Positions 24,968 to 32,330 of a stretch of DNA of 64,000 nucleotides are shown one piece after another. Numbering within the stretch: the stretch's first letter is position 1; each line of letters opens with the position of its first letter. The DNA comes from Streptomyces laurentii. GTDB lineage: Bacteria > Actinomycetota > Actinomycetes > Streptomycetales > Streptomycetaceae. Location: the NCBI GenBank assembly GCA_002355495.1, contig AP017424.1:2976001-3040000 (forward strand), read 5' to 3'. The notes beneath the pieces are model-generated. The model worked only from the letters and a program-made list of their open reading frames with translations, searched no databases and was not told the DNA's origin. A program made the position numbers and the translations under genes.

Positions 24968-25081
24968 ATGCCTGACACCACCACACCCGTCACCGACGGC
25001 TCCTTATCCGGGAGCCACGCCCGGCCGTTCCTCACCCCCTCGGGCATCGGCGCCGCCGTTCCCCACCCGCACTCGGTCTGA
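24968..25081 (+). CDS. 37-residue mini-ORF with a TTA codon
   Basis: MPDTTTPVTDGSLSGSH at the N-terminus, ending PHPHSV. It starts with ATG after a GGGGGG ribosome-binding-like tract, stops 13 nt before the deaminase start, and contains a TTA Leu codon (position 13), the codon read by the bldA tRNA in Streptomyces. No known family, no signal peptide. It may be a leader peptide controlling the downstream genes, or a precursor peptide; it may also be chance. First ORF of the rightward arm. Confidence 0.35.
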   Translation: MPDTTTPVTDGSLSGSHARPFLTPSGIGAAVPHPHSV

Positions 25082-25094
25082 GCGGGGAGTGACG

Positions 25095-25577
25095 ATGATG
25101 TACAACGAGATCTCCCCGGACGAGCTGACCGCGTACGCCCGCGAAGCCGTCCGCATCAGCCGCGAGCACGTCGCCGAGGGCGGCATCCCGTTCTCCGGTC
25201 TGGTCGTCAACAACGGCCGCGTCCTGGGAACCGGCTTCAACCGGGTGCGCGAGGACAACGACCCCACCGCGCACGCCGAGGTGGTGGCCCTGCGGAAGGC
25301 CGCCGCCACATACGGACTGCGCGCCACCACCGGGGCCACGCTCTTCGCCTCGGGCGAGCCCTGCGCCCTGTGCTACATGGCCTCCCTGCACTTCAACGTC
25401 GGCCACATCGTCCACGTCGTGGACCGCAAGACGGCCGCCCGCTACGGCTTCGACTACTCGGGCTCGTACTCGATCTTCGCCCGGGACCCGTCCCTGTGGC
25501 CGGTCAAGGTCACCTCGCTGCCCGTCCCGGAGGGGACGGAGCCCTTCGAAGACTTCCTGAACCGGAGGCGCACGTGA
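25095..25577 (+). CDS. Nucleoside/nucleobase deaminase (CDA-superfamily zinc enzyme)
   Basis: 160 residues with the zinc-binding HAEVVALRKAA and the downstream PCALCYMASLHFNVG motif, in the arrangement of guanine/cytosine deaminase and TadA-type enzymes. VNNGRVLGTGFNRVREDNDPTAHAE is the usual lead-in. The C-terminal end (PVPEGTEPFEDFLNRRR) resembles guanine-deaminase-type proteins. Reaction: hydrolytic removal of an amino group from a heterocycle; in this island it could act on an amidine or amino-heterocycle intermediate, by inference. ATG at 25095 with GGGGAG upstream; a GTG two codons earlier is possible. Confidence 0.8.
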   Translation: MMYNEISPDELTAYAREAVRISREHVAEGGIPFSGLVVNNGRVLGTGFNRVREDNDPTAHAEVVALRKAAATYGLRATTGATLFASGEPCALCYMASLHFNVGHIVHVVDRKTAARYGFDYSGSYSIFARDPSLWPVKVTSLPVPEGTEPFEDFLNRRRT

Positions 25578-26236
25578 ACGACAACGACACCCGGACCGGC
25601 ACGGTCTCCATCAAGGTCTGGTCCGACTACGTCTGCCCGTTCTGCATGCTCGCCGAGGGCCCGCTGCACGAGGCCACCCACGACCTGGACGTCGAGATCG
25701 AGTGGATGCCCTTCGAACTGCGGCCCCACCCCACCCCCACCCTGCGGCCGGAGGACGACTACCTGCCGGCGATCTGGGCCCGCGCGGTCTACCCGATGGC
25801 CCGCCGGATGGGCGTGGACATCACCCTGCCCACCGTCTCGCCCCAGCCCTACACCCGGCTGGCGTTCGAGGGCTACCAGTACGCCGCCGAGCACGGCCGC
25901 GCCGCCGAGTACACCCCGCGGATGCTGCGCGCGTTCTTCCAGGAGAACCGGGACATCGGCCGGCTGGACGTCCTCACCGACATCGCCCGCGAACTGGGCC
26001 TGGACGGTGACGGTTTCGCCCAGGCACTGACCGCCGGCACCTACACCGCCGCCCACGAGGAGGCGCTGCGCACCGCCGCCGCGTACCGCGTCACCGTCGC
26101 CCCCACGCTCATCATCGGCGAACGCCACCGCATCGAGGGCGTCCCCTCACCGGCCCAGATCCGCAAGGCCGTCCTCGACATCCAGGCCGAACAGGCCGTC
26201 GCCCACGGTGCCGCCTGCGGCATCGACGGGTGCTGA
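25574..26236 (+). CDS. DsbA/FrnE-like thioredoxin-fold protein
   Basis: 220 residues starting at a GTG that overlaps the deaminase stop by 4 bp. N-terminal SIKVWSDYVCPFCMLAEGPL holds a CPFC active site in the FrnE/DSBA position; a helical insertion follows (YPMARRMGVDITLP, EYTPRMLRAFFQENRDIGR) and the thioredoxin fold resumes at YRVTVAPTLIIGERHRIEGV with the cis-Pro. No signal peptide, so it works in the cytoplasm. FrnE of the frenolicin cluster is a precedent for this family in biosynthesis. It ends with two Cys (AACGIDGC). Confidence 0.85.
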   Translation: MNDNDTRTGTVSIKVWSDYVCPFCMLAEGPLHEATHDLDVEIEWMPFELRPHPTPTLRPEDDYLPAIWARAVYPMARRMGVDITLPTVSPQPYTRLAFEGYQYAAEHGRAAEYTPRMLRAFFQENRDIGRLDVLTDIARELGLDGDGFAQALTAGTYTAAHEEALRTAAAYRVTVAPTLIIGERHRIEGVPSPAQIRKAVLDIQAEQAVAHGAACGIDGC

Positions 26237-26362
26237 CCACTCCGCTCCCGCCTTCCCGGCAACCGGCCGGCGCGCACCCCGACGCCTCGGCCCACCCCAC
26301 GCTCCCCCGTCTCGCGCTTCCCCGCCCGGCGCTTCCCCGTCCCTGACCACCCGTCCGGGACG

Positions 26363-26414
26363 GCTCACCGGGACCGCTTCCCAAGACCGCTCACCGGGAC
26401 CGCTCCCCTAGACC
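26363..26414. repeat. 26-bp direct repeat, two copies and a partial third
   Basis: Unit GCTCACCGGGACCGCTTCCC.AGACC at 26363-26388 and 26389-26414 with a third partial copy starting at 26415. It fills the middle of the 240-bp gap between the DsbA-like gene and the first SMR gene; nothing else is evident there. Confidence 0.7.
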
Positions 26415-26476
26415 GCTCACCCGGTACGCCGCACCCCCACGACACGCCGTCCTCCACATCGAACGAAGGAACCGCC

Positions 26477-26797
26477 ATGCAGTGGCTCTATCTCGCCATC
26501 GCCGACATCTTCGAGATCGCCGTCGCCATCGCGGCCGGCAAGGCCGAGGGCTTCAAGAACCGCAAGTGGACCATCGCGACCCTGGTCAGCGGTGCCATCG
26601 GAACGTACTTCCTCAGCAAGGCGCTGCTGACCTTCAACGTCGGTGTCGGCTACGCCATTTGGACCTCCATCGCCGGCGTCGGCATCACCCTGCTGGGTGC
26701 GCTGCTCTTCGGCCAGCGGCTGAACTGGCGCAAGGCGCTGGGCATCCTCGCCATCATCGTCGGCGTCGTCGGCCTCCAGCTCAGTGGTGCCGCCTGA
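26477..26797 (+). CDS. Small multidrug-resistance (SMR) family transporter subunit A
   Basis: 106 residues, four membrane helices: QWLYLAIADIFEIAVAIAAG (with the membrane Glu of the EmrE/Gdx family at residue 13), WTIATLVSGAIGTYFLSKALL, GVGYAIWTSIAGVGITLLGALL (the conserved AxxVWxG-like block is AIWTSI) and LGILAIIVGVVGLQL. SMR proteins export cations, including guanidinium, in exchange for protons. Followed by a second SMR gene, so the pair probably forms a heterodimer. A candidate exporter for the island's product. Confidence 0.85.
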   Translation: MQWLYLAIADIFEIAVAIAAGKAEGFKNRKWTIATLVSGAIGTYFLSKALLTFNVGVGYAIWTSIAGVGITLLGALLFGQRLNWRKALGILAIIVGVVGLQLSGAA

Positions 26798-26846
26798 GCC
26801 CCCAGGACACCGCCCACCCCTCCACTTCGCGAAAGGACCCACGCAC

Positions 26847-27269
26847 ATGTCCGACACCACCCCCTCCACGGCCAACTCCTGGCTGATGCTCCTGCTCGCC
26901 GGCGGGTTCGAAGTCGGCTACGCCCTGGCAGTCGGAGGCAGCCACGGCTTCACGCTCCTGACCTGGTCCCTGGTCGCCGTCGTCTTCTTCCTCCTGACGC
27001 TCTGGGCGCTGAGCGCCGCCCTGCGCACCATCGACGTCGCTCTCGGATACGCCGTCTGGGCCGGTATCGGCTCGGCGGGCGCGGCACTGCTCGGCCCGGT
27101 CTTCTTCGACGAGACCCTCACCCTGCCCCAGGCCCTGTGGCTGGGCCTGATCATCATCGGCGTGATCTGGCTCAAGCTCGCCGACAGGACCAAGGGCGCC
27201 GCCGATGCCGTCACCGCGCCGCGGGACGCGCGGGAGCTCACCGACCCGCGCGAGACCCAGGGTGCCTGA
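26847..27269 (+). CDS. SMR family transporter subunit B
   Basis: 140 residues, again four helices (SWLMLLLAGGFEVGYALAVG with a Glu at the functional position, WSLVAVVFFLLTLWALSAAL, LGYAVWAGIGSAGAALLGPVFF, LWLGLIIIGVIWLKLAD) plus a charged C-terminal extension of ~25 residues absent from subunit A. The partner gene ends 49 nt upstream; paired SMR genes with unequal length usually make a heterodimer with fixed orientation. ATG at 26847 with GAAAGGA upstream. Confidence 0.85.
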   Translation: MSDTTPSTANSWLMLLLAGGFEVGYALAVGGSHGFTLLTWSLVAVVFFLLTLWALSAALRTIDVALGYAVWAGIGSAGAALLGPVFFDETLTLPQALWLGLIIIGVIWLKLADRTKGAADAVTAPRDARELTDPRETQGA

Positions 27270-27287
27270 CACCCACTCCCCCACCAC

Positions 27288-27315
27288 ACGGCCCCGGCCC
27301 CTCGGCCGGGGCCGT
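27288..27315. terminator. Terminator between SMR pair and HNH gene
   Basis: Perfect 12-bp stem ACGGCCCCGGCC/GGCCGGGGCCGT with a CCTC loop, between two convergent stops (27269 and 27393). The island ends here. Confidence 0.75.
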
Positions 27316-27392
27316 GGACGTCGCCCGCGCCCGGCCGACGCCCGGTCGATGCCCCGTCGACGCCCGGTCGACGCCCGTTCTCCGCTACGCGC

Positions 27393-28193
27393 TCAGCCGC
27401 CGCACTGACTCAGCATCGCCTGCTTGTCCGGGGCCGTCACCGGCATCCGGTACTTGTTGGCGACCTGGGCGAAGCGGACGGCGTACGAGCAGCGGATGCC
27501 CTTGTCCGGCGGCAGCCAGGTCGCGGGGCCGGAGTCGCTCTTGGAGGAGTTGGCGCGGCCCTCGACCGGGAGGAGGTTGAGGGTGTCGTTGGCGAGCTGC
27601 TTGCGCTTGCTCTCGGGCCAGGCCGACGAACCCATCTGCCAGCTGTACGACAGCGGTACCACGTGGTCTATCTGGACCGCGGAGGCCTTCTCCTTGCGCC
27701 AGTCGATGGTGGTGCCGGTGTACGGGTCGTTCAGGGTCATGGCCGTGACGACGCAGTCGGAACCCTTGCGGAAGGTCAGGTTCCGGCCGTCGCGGCGCAG
27801 CAGGTCGTTCCGGGTGTCGCAGCCGTTGCGGGCCAGCGGTACGCCGTCGGCGGTGTCCATCCAGGCGTAGCCGAACTTGTCGCGGGCGTACCCCGTCTTG
27901 GGTCCGCGCCCCTTCGTCCGGACGCTCTCGATGAGCGCGCGGCCGGCGGCCCGGTCGGCCGCGGTCGTCAGGGGCGCGAGACCCGGCTTCGTCCCGTCCG
28001 GGTTGACCAGCGGACTCGTCCCGGTCGCCGACCGCGACGAGGAGCCGTCACCACCGCCGGATCCTGAGCCGGAACGGGAGCTGGAGCCGGAGCCGGTTCC
28101 CGGTCCGGCTCCGTCCGGGGAGCACGCGGCGTTGGTGAACAGCGCGAGGAGGGCAAAGGCCGAGGCCGCCAGGGCTTTCTGATAGGTCGACAC
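27393..28193 (-). CDS. Secreted HNH nuclease-like lipoprotein (GmrSD C-terminal/DUF1524-type)
   Basis: 266 residues. Signal peptide ending in a lipobox-like TNAAC (Cys near residue 24), a Gly/Ser-rich spacer, and an HNH-type nuclease domain: VQIDHVVPLSYSWQMGSSAW, NDTLNLLPVEGRANSSKSD and WLPPDKGIRCSYAVRF. The IDHVVPL His and the downstream Asn residues form the usual metal site. Several Cys (NGCDTRND, GSDCVVT, RCSY, SQCGG) fit an exported protein. Likely an extracellular DNase. Starts at a GTG without a convincing ribosome-binding site. Confidence 0.8.
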   Translation of the reverse strand: MSTYQKALAASAFALLALFTNAACSPDGAGPGTGSGSSSRSGSGSGGGDGSSSRSATGTSPLVNPDGTKPGLAPLTTAADRAAGRALIESVRTKGRGPKTGYARDKFGYAWMDTADGVPLARNGCDTRNDLLRRDGRNLTFRKGSDCVVTAMTLNDPYTGTTIDWRKEKASAVQIDHVVPLSYSWQMGSSAWPESKRKQLANDTLNLLPVEGRANSSKSDSGPATWLPPDKGIRCSYAVRFAQVANKYRMPVTAPDKQAMLSQCGG

Positions 28194-28244
28194 CCGAAGA
28201 TCCTAGGACGGACTCCGGTGTGCTCTTCATACCATTAGTCCTGA

Positions 28245-28496
28245 ATACGGAAGGCCGAAAGGCCTGGCTCCGGCCGGCCGGCGGACCGCGCTCAGATCGT
28301 GCCGATGCCGAGGGGCGGGGCGGCCGACCCCCGTACCGTCGGCATCGCCGCCTGGTCCCTCGCCCACGGATTCGCGACCCTGCTGCTCACCCGCAACCTG
28401 GACGACGCACTGGCCGGACGCGACCCGGGCGAGGCGTTCCGCTCCCTCGCCGGGCTGCTCGGCGCCGCCCGACCGGGCGACGCCGAGGCGGAGTAG
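28245..28496 (+). pseudogene. Remnant of a TetR-family regulator (C-terminal end only)
   Basis: The last ~60 residues of a TetR ligand-binding domain are readable (VGIAAWSLAHGFATLLLTRNLDDAL, read in two halves, then PGEAFRSLAGLL), with no helix-turn-helix domain upstream: the frame closes at a stop at 28242 and the preceding bases do not encode the missing part in any frame. A GTG at 28299 could start a short product, but the fragment looks like decay of a regulator gene beside mfd. Confidence 0.6.
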
Positions 28497-28544
28497 CCCG
28501 GCCGGGCGGGAGCGGCGGCCGGGCGGGAGCGCGGCGCGAAGGGC

Positions 28545-31500
28545 TCAGGAACCGAGGATCTCCGCCAGGAACTCGCCCGTCCACGCCAGGAGTTCGCGGC
28601 CCACCACCGGCTTGCCGCCGATCCTGCCGCTCGTCGGACGCGGGACCAGAATCTGGTGGACGGCCGGCTTGATGACCGTACGCGGGTACAGCCGCTTCAG
28701 GCGCAGCTCCTGCGACTCGCGCAACTCCACCGGCGCGAAGCGGATGTTGGGGCCCTGCAGCACGATCTCGCCGACGCCGCAGGCGCGGGCCAGCATGCGC
28801 AGACCGGCGACGAGGAGAAGGTTCTCGACGGGCTCGGGCAGCTTGCCGTAGCGGTCGGTCAGCTCCTCCCGTACCGCCTTGATGTCCTCCTCCGAGTTCG
28901 CCGACGCGATCGACCGGTACGCCTGCAGGCGCAGCCGCTCCCCCGGCGCGTAGTCGTGCGGGACGTGCGCGTCGACCGGCAGCTCGATCTTGACCTCCAG
29001 CGGCGGCTCCTCCTCCACGCCGCCCTCCAGGGACGCCCGGTAGTCGGCGACGGCCTCGCCCACCATCCGTACGTACAGATCGAAACCGACGCCCGCGATG
29101 TGACCCGACTGCTCGCCGCCGAGCAGATTGCCCGCGCCGCGGATCTCCAGGTCCTTCATCGCCACGTACATGCCCGCGCCCATCTCCGTGTGCTGGGCGA
29201 TCGTCGCCAGCCGCTCGTGCGCGGTCTCCGTCAGCGGCTTCTCCGGCGGGTAGAGGAAGTACGCGTAACCGCGCTCGCGGCTCCGGCCGACCCGGCCGCG
29301 CAGCTGGTGCAGCTGCGACAGGCCGAAGTTGTCGCCGCGCTCGACGATCAGGGTGTTCGCGTTGGAGATGTCGATGCCGGACTCGACGATCGTCGTCGAC
29401 ACCAGCACGTCGAACTTCTTCTCCCAGAAGTCCACCACGACCTGTTCCAGGGCCTGTTCGGACATCTGCCCGTGCGCCGTCGCGATCCGCGCCTCCGGCA
29501 CGATCTCGCGCAGCCGGGCCGCGGCCCGGTCGATCGACTCGACCCGGTTGTGGATGTAGAAGACCTGGCCCTCGCGCAGCAGTTCACGGCGCACCGCCGC
29601 GCCGATCTGCTTCTCCTCGTACGGGCCGACGAACGTCAGCACCGGGTGCCGCTCCTCCGGCGGGGTGGTGATCGTCGACATCTCGCGGATGCCGGTGACC
29701 GCCATCTCCAGCGTACGGGGGATGGGGGTCGCGGACATCGTCAGCACGTCGACGTTGGCGCGCAGCTTCTTCAGCTGCTCCTTGTGCTCGACACCGAACC
29801 GCTGCTCCTCGTCGACGACGACCAGGCCCAGGTCCTTGAACTTCGTCTCCGACGAGAACAGGCGGTGCGTGCCGATGACGACGTCCACCGACCCCTCGCG
29901 CAGCCCTTCGAGCGTCGCCTTCGCCTCCGTGTCCGTCTGGAAACGGGACAACGCCCGTACATTGACCGGGAATTGGGAGTAGCGCTCCGAGAACGTGCCG
30001 AAGTGCTGCTGTACGAGGAGCGTCGTCGGGACGAGGACCGCGACCTGCTTGCCGTCCTGCACCGCCTTGAACGCCGCCCGGACCGCGATCTCCGTCTTGC
30101 CGTAGCCGACGTCGCCACAGATCAGCCGGTCCATCGGGATCGACTTCTCCATGTCCTCCTTCACCTCGGCGATCGTCGACAGCTGGTCCGGCGTCTCCGC
30201 GTACGGGAACGCGTCCTCCAGCTCCCGCTGCCACGGCGTGTCCGCGCCGAAGGAGTGCCCCGGCGCCGCCATCCGCGCGCTGTACAGCTTGATCAGATCG
30301 GCGGCGATCTCCTTGACCGCCTTCTTCGCCCGCGCCTTCGTCTTCGTCCAGTCCGCGCCGCCGAGCCGGTGCAGCGTCGGCGCCTCGCCACCCACGTACT
30401 TGGTGACCTGCTCCAGCTGGTCCGTCGGGATGTACAGCCGGTCGCCGGGCTGGCCGCGCTTCGCGGGCGCGTACTCCACGAGCAGGTACTCACGCGTCGC
30501 GCCCTGCACCGTACGCTGCACCATCTCGATGTAGCGGCCCACACCATGCTGCTCGTGGACGATGTAGTCGCCCGCCTCCAGCGTCAGCGGGTCGATCGTC
30601 TTACGGCGCTTCGCCGGCATCCGGCGGCCGTCCTTGCCCGCCGCCTTCTGGCCGGTCAAGTCGGTCTCCGTCAGCACCGCGAGACGCAGGCCCGGATCCA
30701 CGAAGCCGTAGTCGATCGCACCGCACGACACGTGCACCACCGACGGCGACAGCGCGTCGGCGTCCGGCAGATCCGGGTCCAGCCGGGCCGGGACGCCCTC
30801 GCCCGACAGCACCTCGGCCGTACGGGACGCGGGGCCGTGCGCCTCCGTCACGTACACCGTGCGCCAGCCCTCCGCCAGCCAGCCCTTCGTGTCCGCGAGC
30901 GCGCGCGCCGTATCGCCGCGGTACGCCTCCGGGGCGCGCATGCCGAGCTGGAGCGTGTCGCCGTCCAGCTCCGTGTCCGTCGCCGCGAACGGCGACACCG
31001 ACCACCACATCATGCCCAGCTCGCGCGCCCGGTCCCGGACGTCCGCGATCCCCCACAGCGACGCCGCGCCGACATCGATCGGCGCCTCGCCGCCGCCCGC
31101 CGTCGCCGCCCACGACGCCGCCAGGAACTCCTGGCTCGTCGCCACCAGGTCCGCCGCCCTCGTCCGCACCCGCTCCGGGTCGCAGACCACCGTCATCGAG
31201 CCCGCGGGCAGGACGTCCAGGAGCAGCTCCATGTCGTCGACCAGGACCGGAGCCAGGGACTCCATGCCGTCGACCGCGATCCCCTCGGCGATCTTGCCGA
31301 GCAGCTCGCCCAGCTCCGGGTGCTCCTCGGCGAGCGCCGCGGCCCGCTCCCGTACGGAGTCGGTGAGCAGCAGCTCACGGCAGGGCGGGGCCCACAGGCC
31401 GTGCTCCGCCACTTCGAGGGAGCGCTGGTCCGCGACCTTGAAGTAACGGATCTCCTCGACGTCGTCGCCCCAGAACTCCACCCGGAGCGGATGCTCCTCC

Positions 31501-32087
31501 GTCGGCGGGAACACATCCAGGATGCCGCCGCGGACCGCGAACTCGCCCCGCTTCTCGACCAGTTCGACGCGCGAGTACGCGGCGGCGGCAAGGCCCGCGA
31601 CCACGTCCTCCAGATCCGCCTGCCGGCCCGTGCGCAGCGCCACCGGCTCCAGCTCACCCAGCCCCTTCACCTGCGGCTGCAGCACCGAACGGACCGGCGC
31701 CACCACCACACTGACCCGGCCCGTCGCCGGATCGTCCGGAGACGGATGCGCCAGCCGGCGCAGCACCGCGAGACGACGGCCGACCGTGTCCGACCGCGGC
31801 GAAAGCCGCTCGTGCGGCAGCGTCTCCCACGACGGGTAGTCCACCACCGTGTCCGGGTCCAGCAACGTACGGAGTGCCGCCGCCAGATCCTCCGCCTCCC
31901 GGGTCGTCGCGGTCACCGCGAGCACCGGGCGGGCGGCGTCCCGGGCCAGGGCGGCGACGGCGAAGGGGCGGGCGGCGGGCGGGCCGACCAGGTCGACATG
32001 GGGGCGGTTGCCGTCGCGGGCGGCGTCGACCGCCTCGGCGAGGGCCGCGTCGTGGACGACGAGGTCAAGCAGACCGTGCAGGCTCAT
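28545..32087 (-). CDS. mfd: Transcription-repair coupling factor Mfd
   Basis: 1180 residues, full length for actinobacterial Mfd. Order of parts: UvrB-like N-terminal module (VDYPSWETLPHERLSP, GGILDVFPPTEEHPLRVEFWGDD in two parts), RNA-polymerase-interacting domain around GDYIVHEQHGVGRYIEM, superfamily 2 translocase with Walker A CGDVGYGKTEIAVRAA, DEEQRFGVEHKE box and SATPIPRTLEM, then GRVGRSRERGYAYFLYP and the C-terminal inhibitory domain. It displaces stalled RNA polymerase and recruits UvrA. Monocistronic on the minus strand; ATG at 32087. Confidence 0.97.
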   Translation of the reverse strand: MSLHGLLDLVVHDAALAEAVDAARDGNRPHVDLVGPPAARPFAVAALARDAARPVLAVTATTREAEDLAAALRTLLDPDTVVDYPSWETLPHERLSPRSDTVGRRLAVLRRLAHPSPDDPATGRVSVVVAPVRSVLQPQVKGLGELEPVALRTGRQADLEDVVAGLAAAAYSRVELVEKRGEFAVRGGILDVFPPTEEHPLRVEFWGDDVEEIRYFKVADQRSLEVAEHGLWAPPCRELLLTDSVRERAAALAEEHPELGELLGKIAEGIAVDGMESLAPVLVDDMELLLDVLPAGSMTVVCDPERVRTRAADLVATSQEFLAASWAATAGGGEAPIDVGAASLWGIADVRDRARELGMMWWSVSPFAATDTELDGDTLQLGMRAPEAYRGDTARALADTKGWLAEGWRTVYVTEAHGPASRTAEVLSGEGVPARLDPDLPDADALSPSVVHVSCGAIDYGFVDPGLRLAVLTETDLTGQKAAGKDGRRMPAKRRKTIDPLTLEAGDYIVHEQHGVGRYIEMVQRTVQGATREYLLVEYAPAKRGQPGDRLYIPTDQLEQVTKYVGGEAPTLHRLGGADWTKTKARAKKAVKEIAADLIKLYSARMAAPGHSFGADTPWQRELEDAFPYAETPDQLSTIAEVKEDMEKSIPMDRLICGDVGYGKTEIAVRAAFKAVQDGKQVAVLVPTTLLVQQHFGTFSERYSQFPVNVRALSRFQTDTEAKATLEGLREGSVDVVIGTHRLFSSETKFKDLGLVVVDEEQRFGVEHKEQLKKLRANVDVLTMSATPIPRTLEMAVTGIREMSTITTPPEERHPVLTFVGPYEEKQIGAAVRRELLREGQVFYIHNRVESIDRAAARLREIVPEARIATAHGQMSEQALEQVVVDFWEKKFDVLVSTTIVESGIDISNANTLIVERGDNFGLSQLHQLRGRVGRSRERGYAYFLYPPEKPLTETAHERLATIAQHTEMGAGMYVAMKDLEIRGAGNLLGGEQSGHIAGVGFDLYVRMVGEAVADYRASLEGGVEEEPPLEVKIELPVDAHVPHDYAPGERLRLQAYRSIASANSEEDIKAVREELTDRYGKLPEPVENLLLVAGLRMLARACGVGEIVLQGPNIRFAPVELRESQELRLKRLYPRTVIKPAVHQILVPRPTSGRIGGKPVVGRELLAWTGEFLAEILGS

Positions 32088-32284
32088 GGGGCTTCCATCC
32101 CGGCAGTGGGCAACGCGGAGCGCCCGACACGTGGGACGGGCCGGGGGGTTCCAGCGTACGACGCGGGGCGCGTGCGCGCGGGGCGTGCGGTGCGGGTGGA
32201 GGTGGCGCGGGGGCCGGGGAGGGGGTCTCCGTCGTGGGCCCCTGTCCGCTGGTGGTGGTGGGATTTTTGGGGGTGGGCATGGGT

Positions 32285-32318
32285 GAGGGGCGTCACGCCG
32301 GCAGGCGCGACGCCCCTC
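32285..32318 (-). terminator. Terminator of the ABC exporter operon
   Basis: GAGGGGCGTC / GACGCCCCTC stem (32285-32294 and 32309-32318) with an inner CGCC/GGCG pairing, 13 nt past the permease stop. The remaining sequence up to the mfd start (32088-32284) contains only G-rich non-coding DNA and presumably the mfd promoter. Confidence 0.65.
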
Positions 32319-32330
32319 GGGGGGTGGTGG

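Noticed and set aside
24830..25047. A longer form of the MarR protein starting at 25047.
   Set aside because: The extra residues resemble no MarR sequence, the extension crosses the operator and the mini-ORF, and a good ribosome-binding site lies before 24831.
18895..27269. A mobile element carrying the biosynthetic island.
   Set aside because: No integrase, transposase, flanking direct repeats or tRNA attachment site was seen at the borders; base composition is like that of the neighbours.
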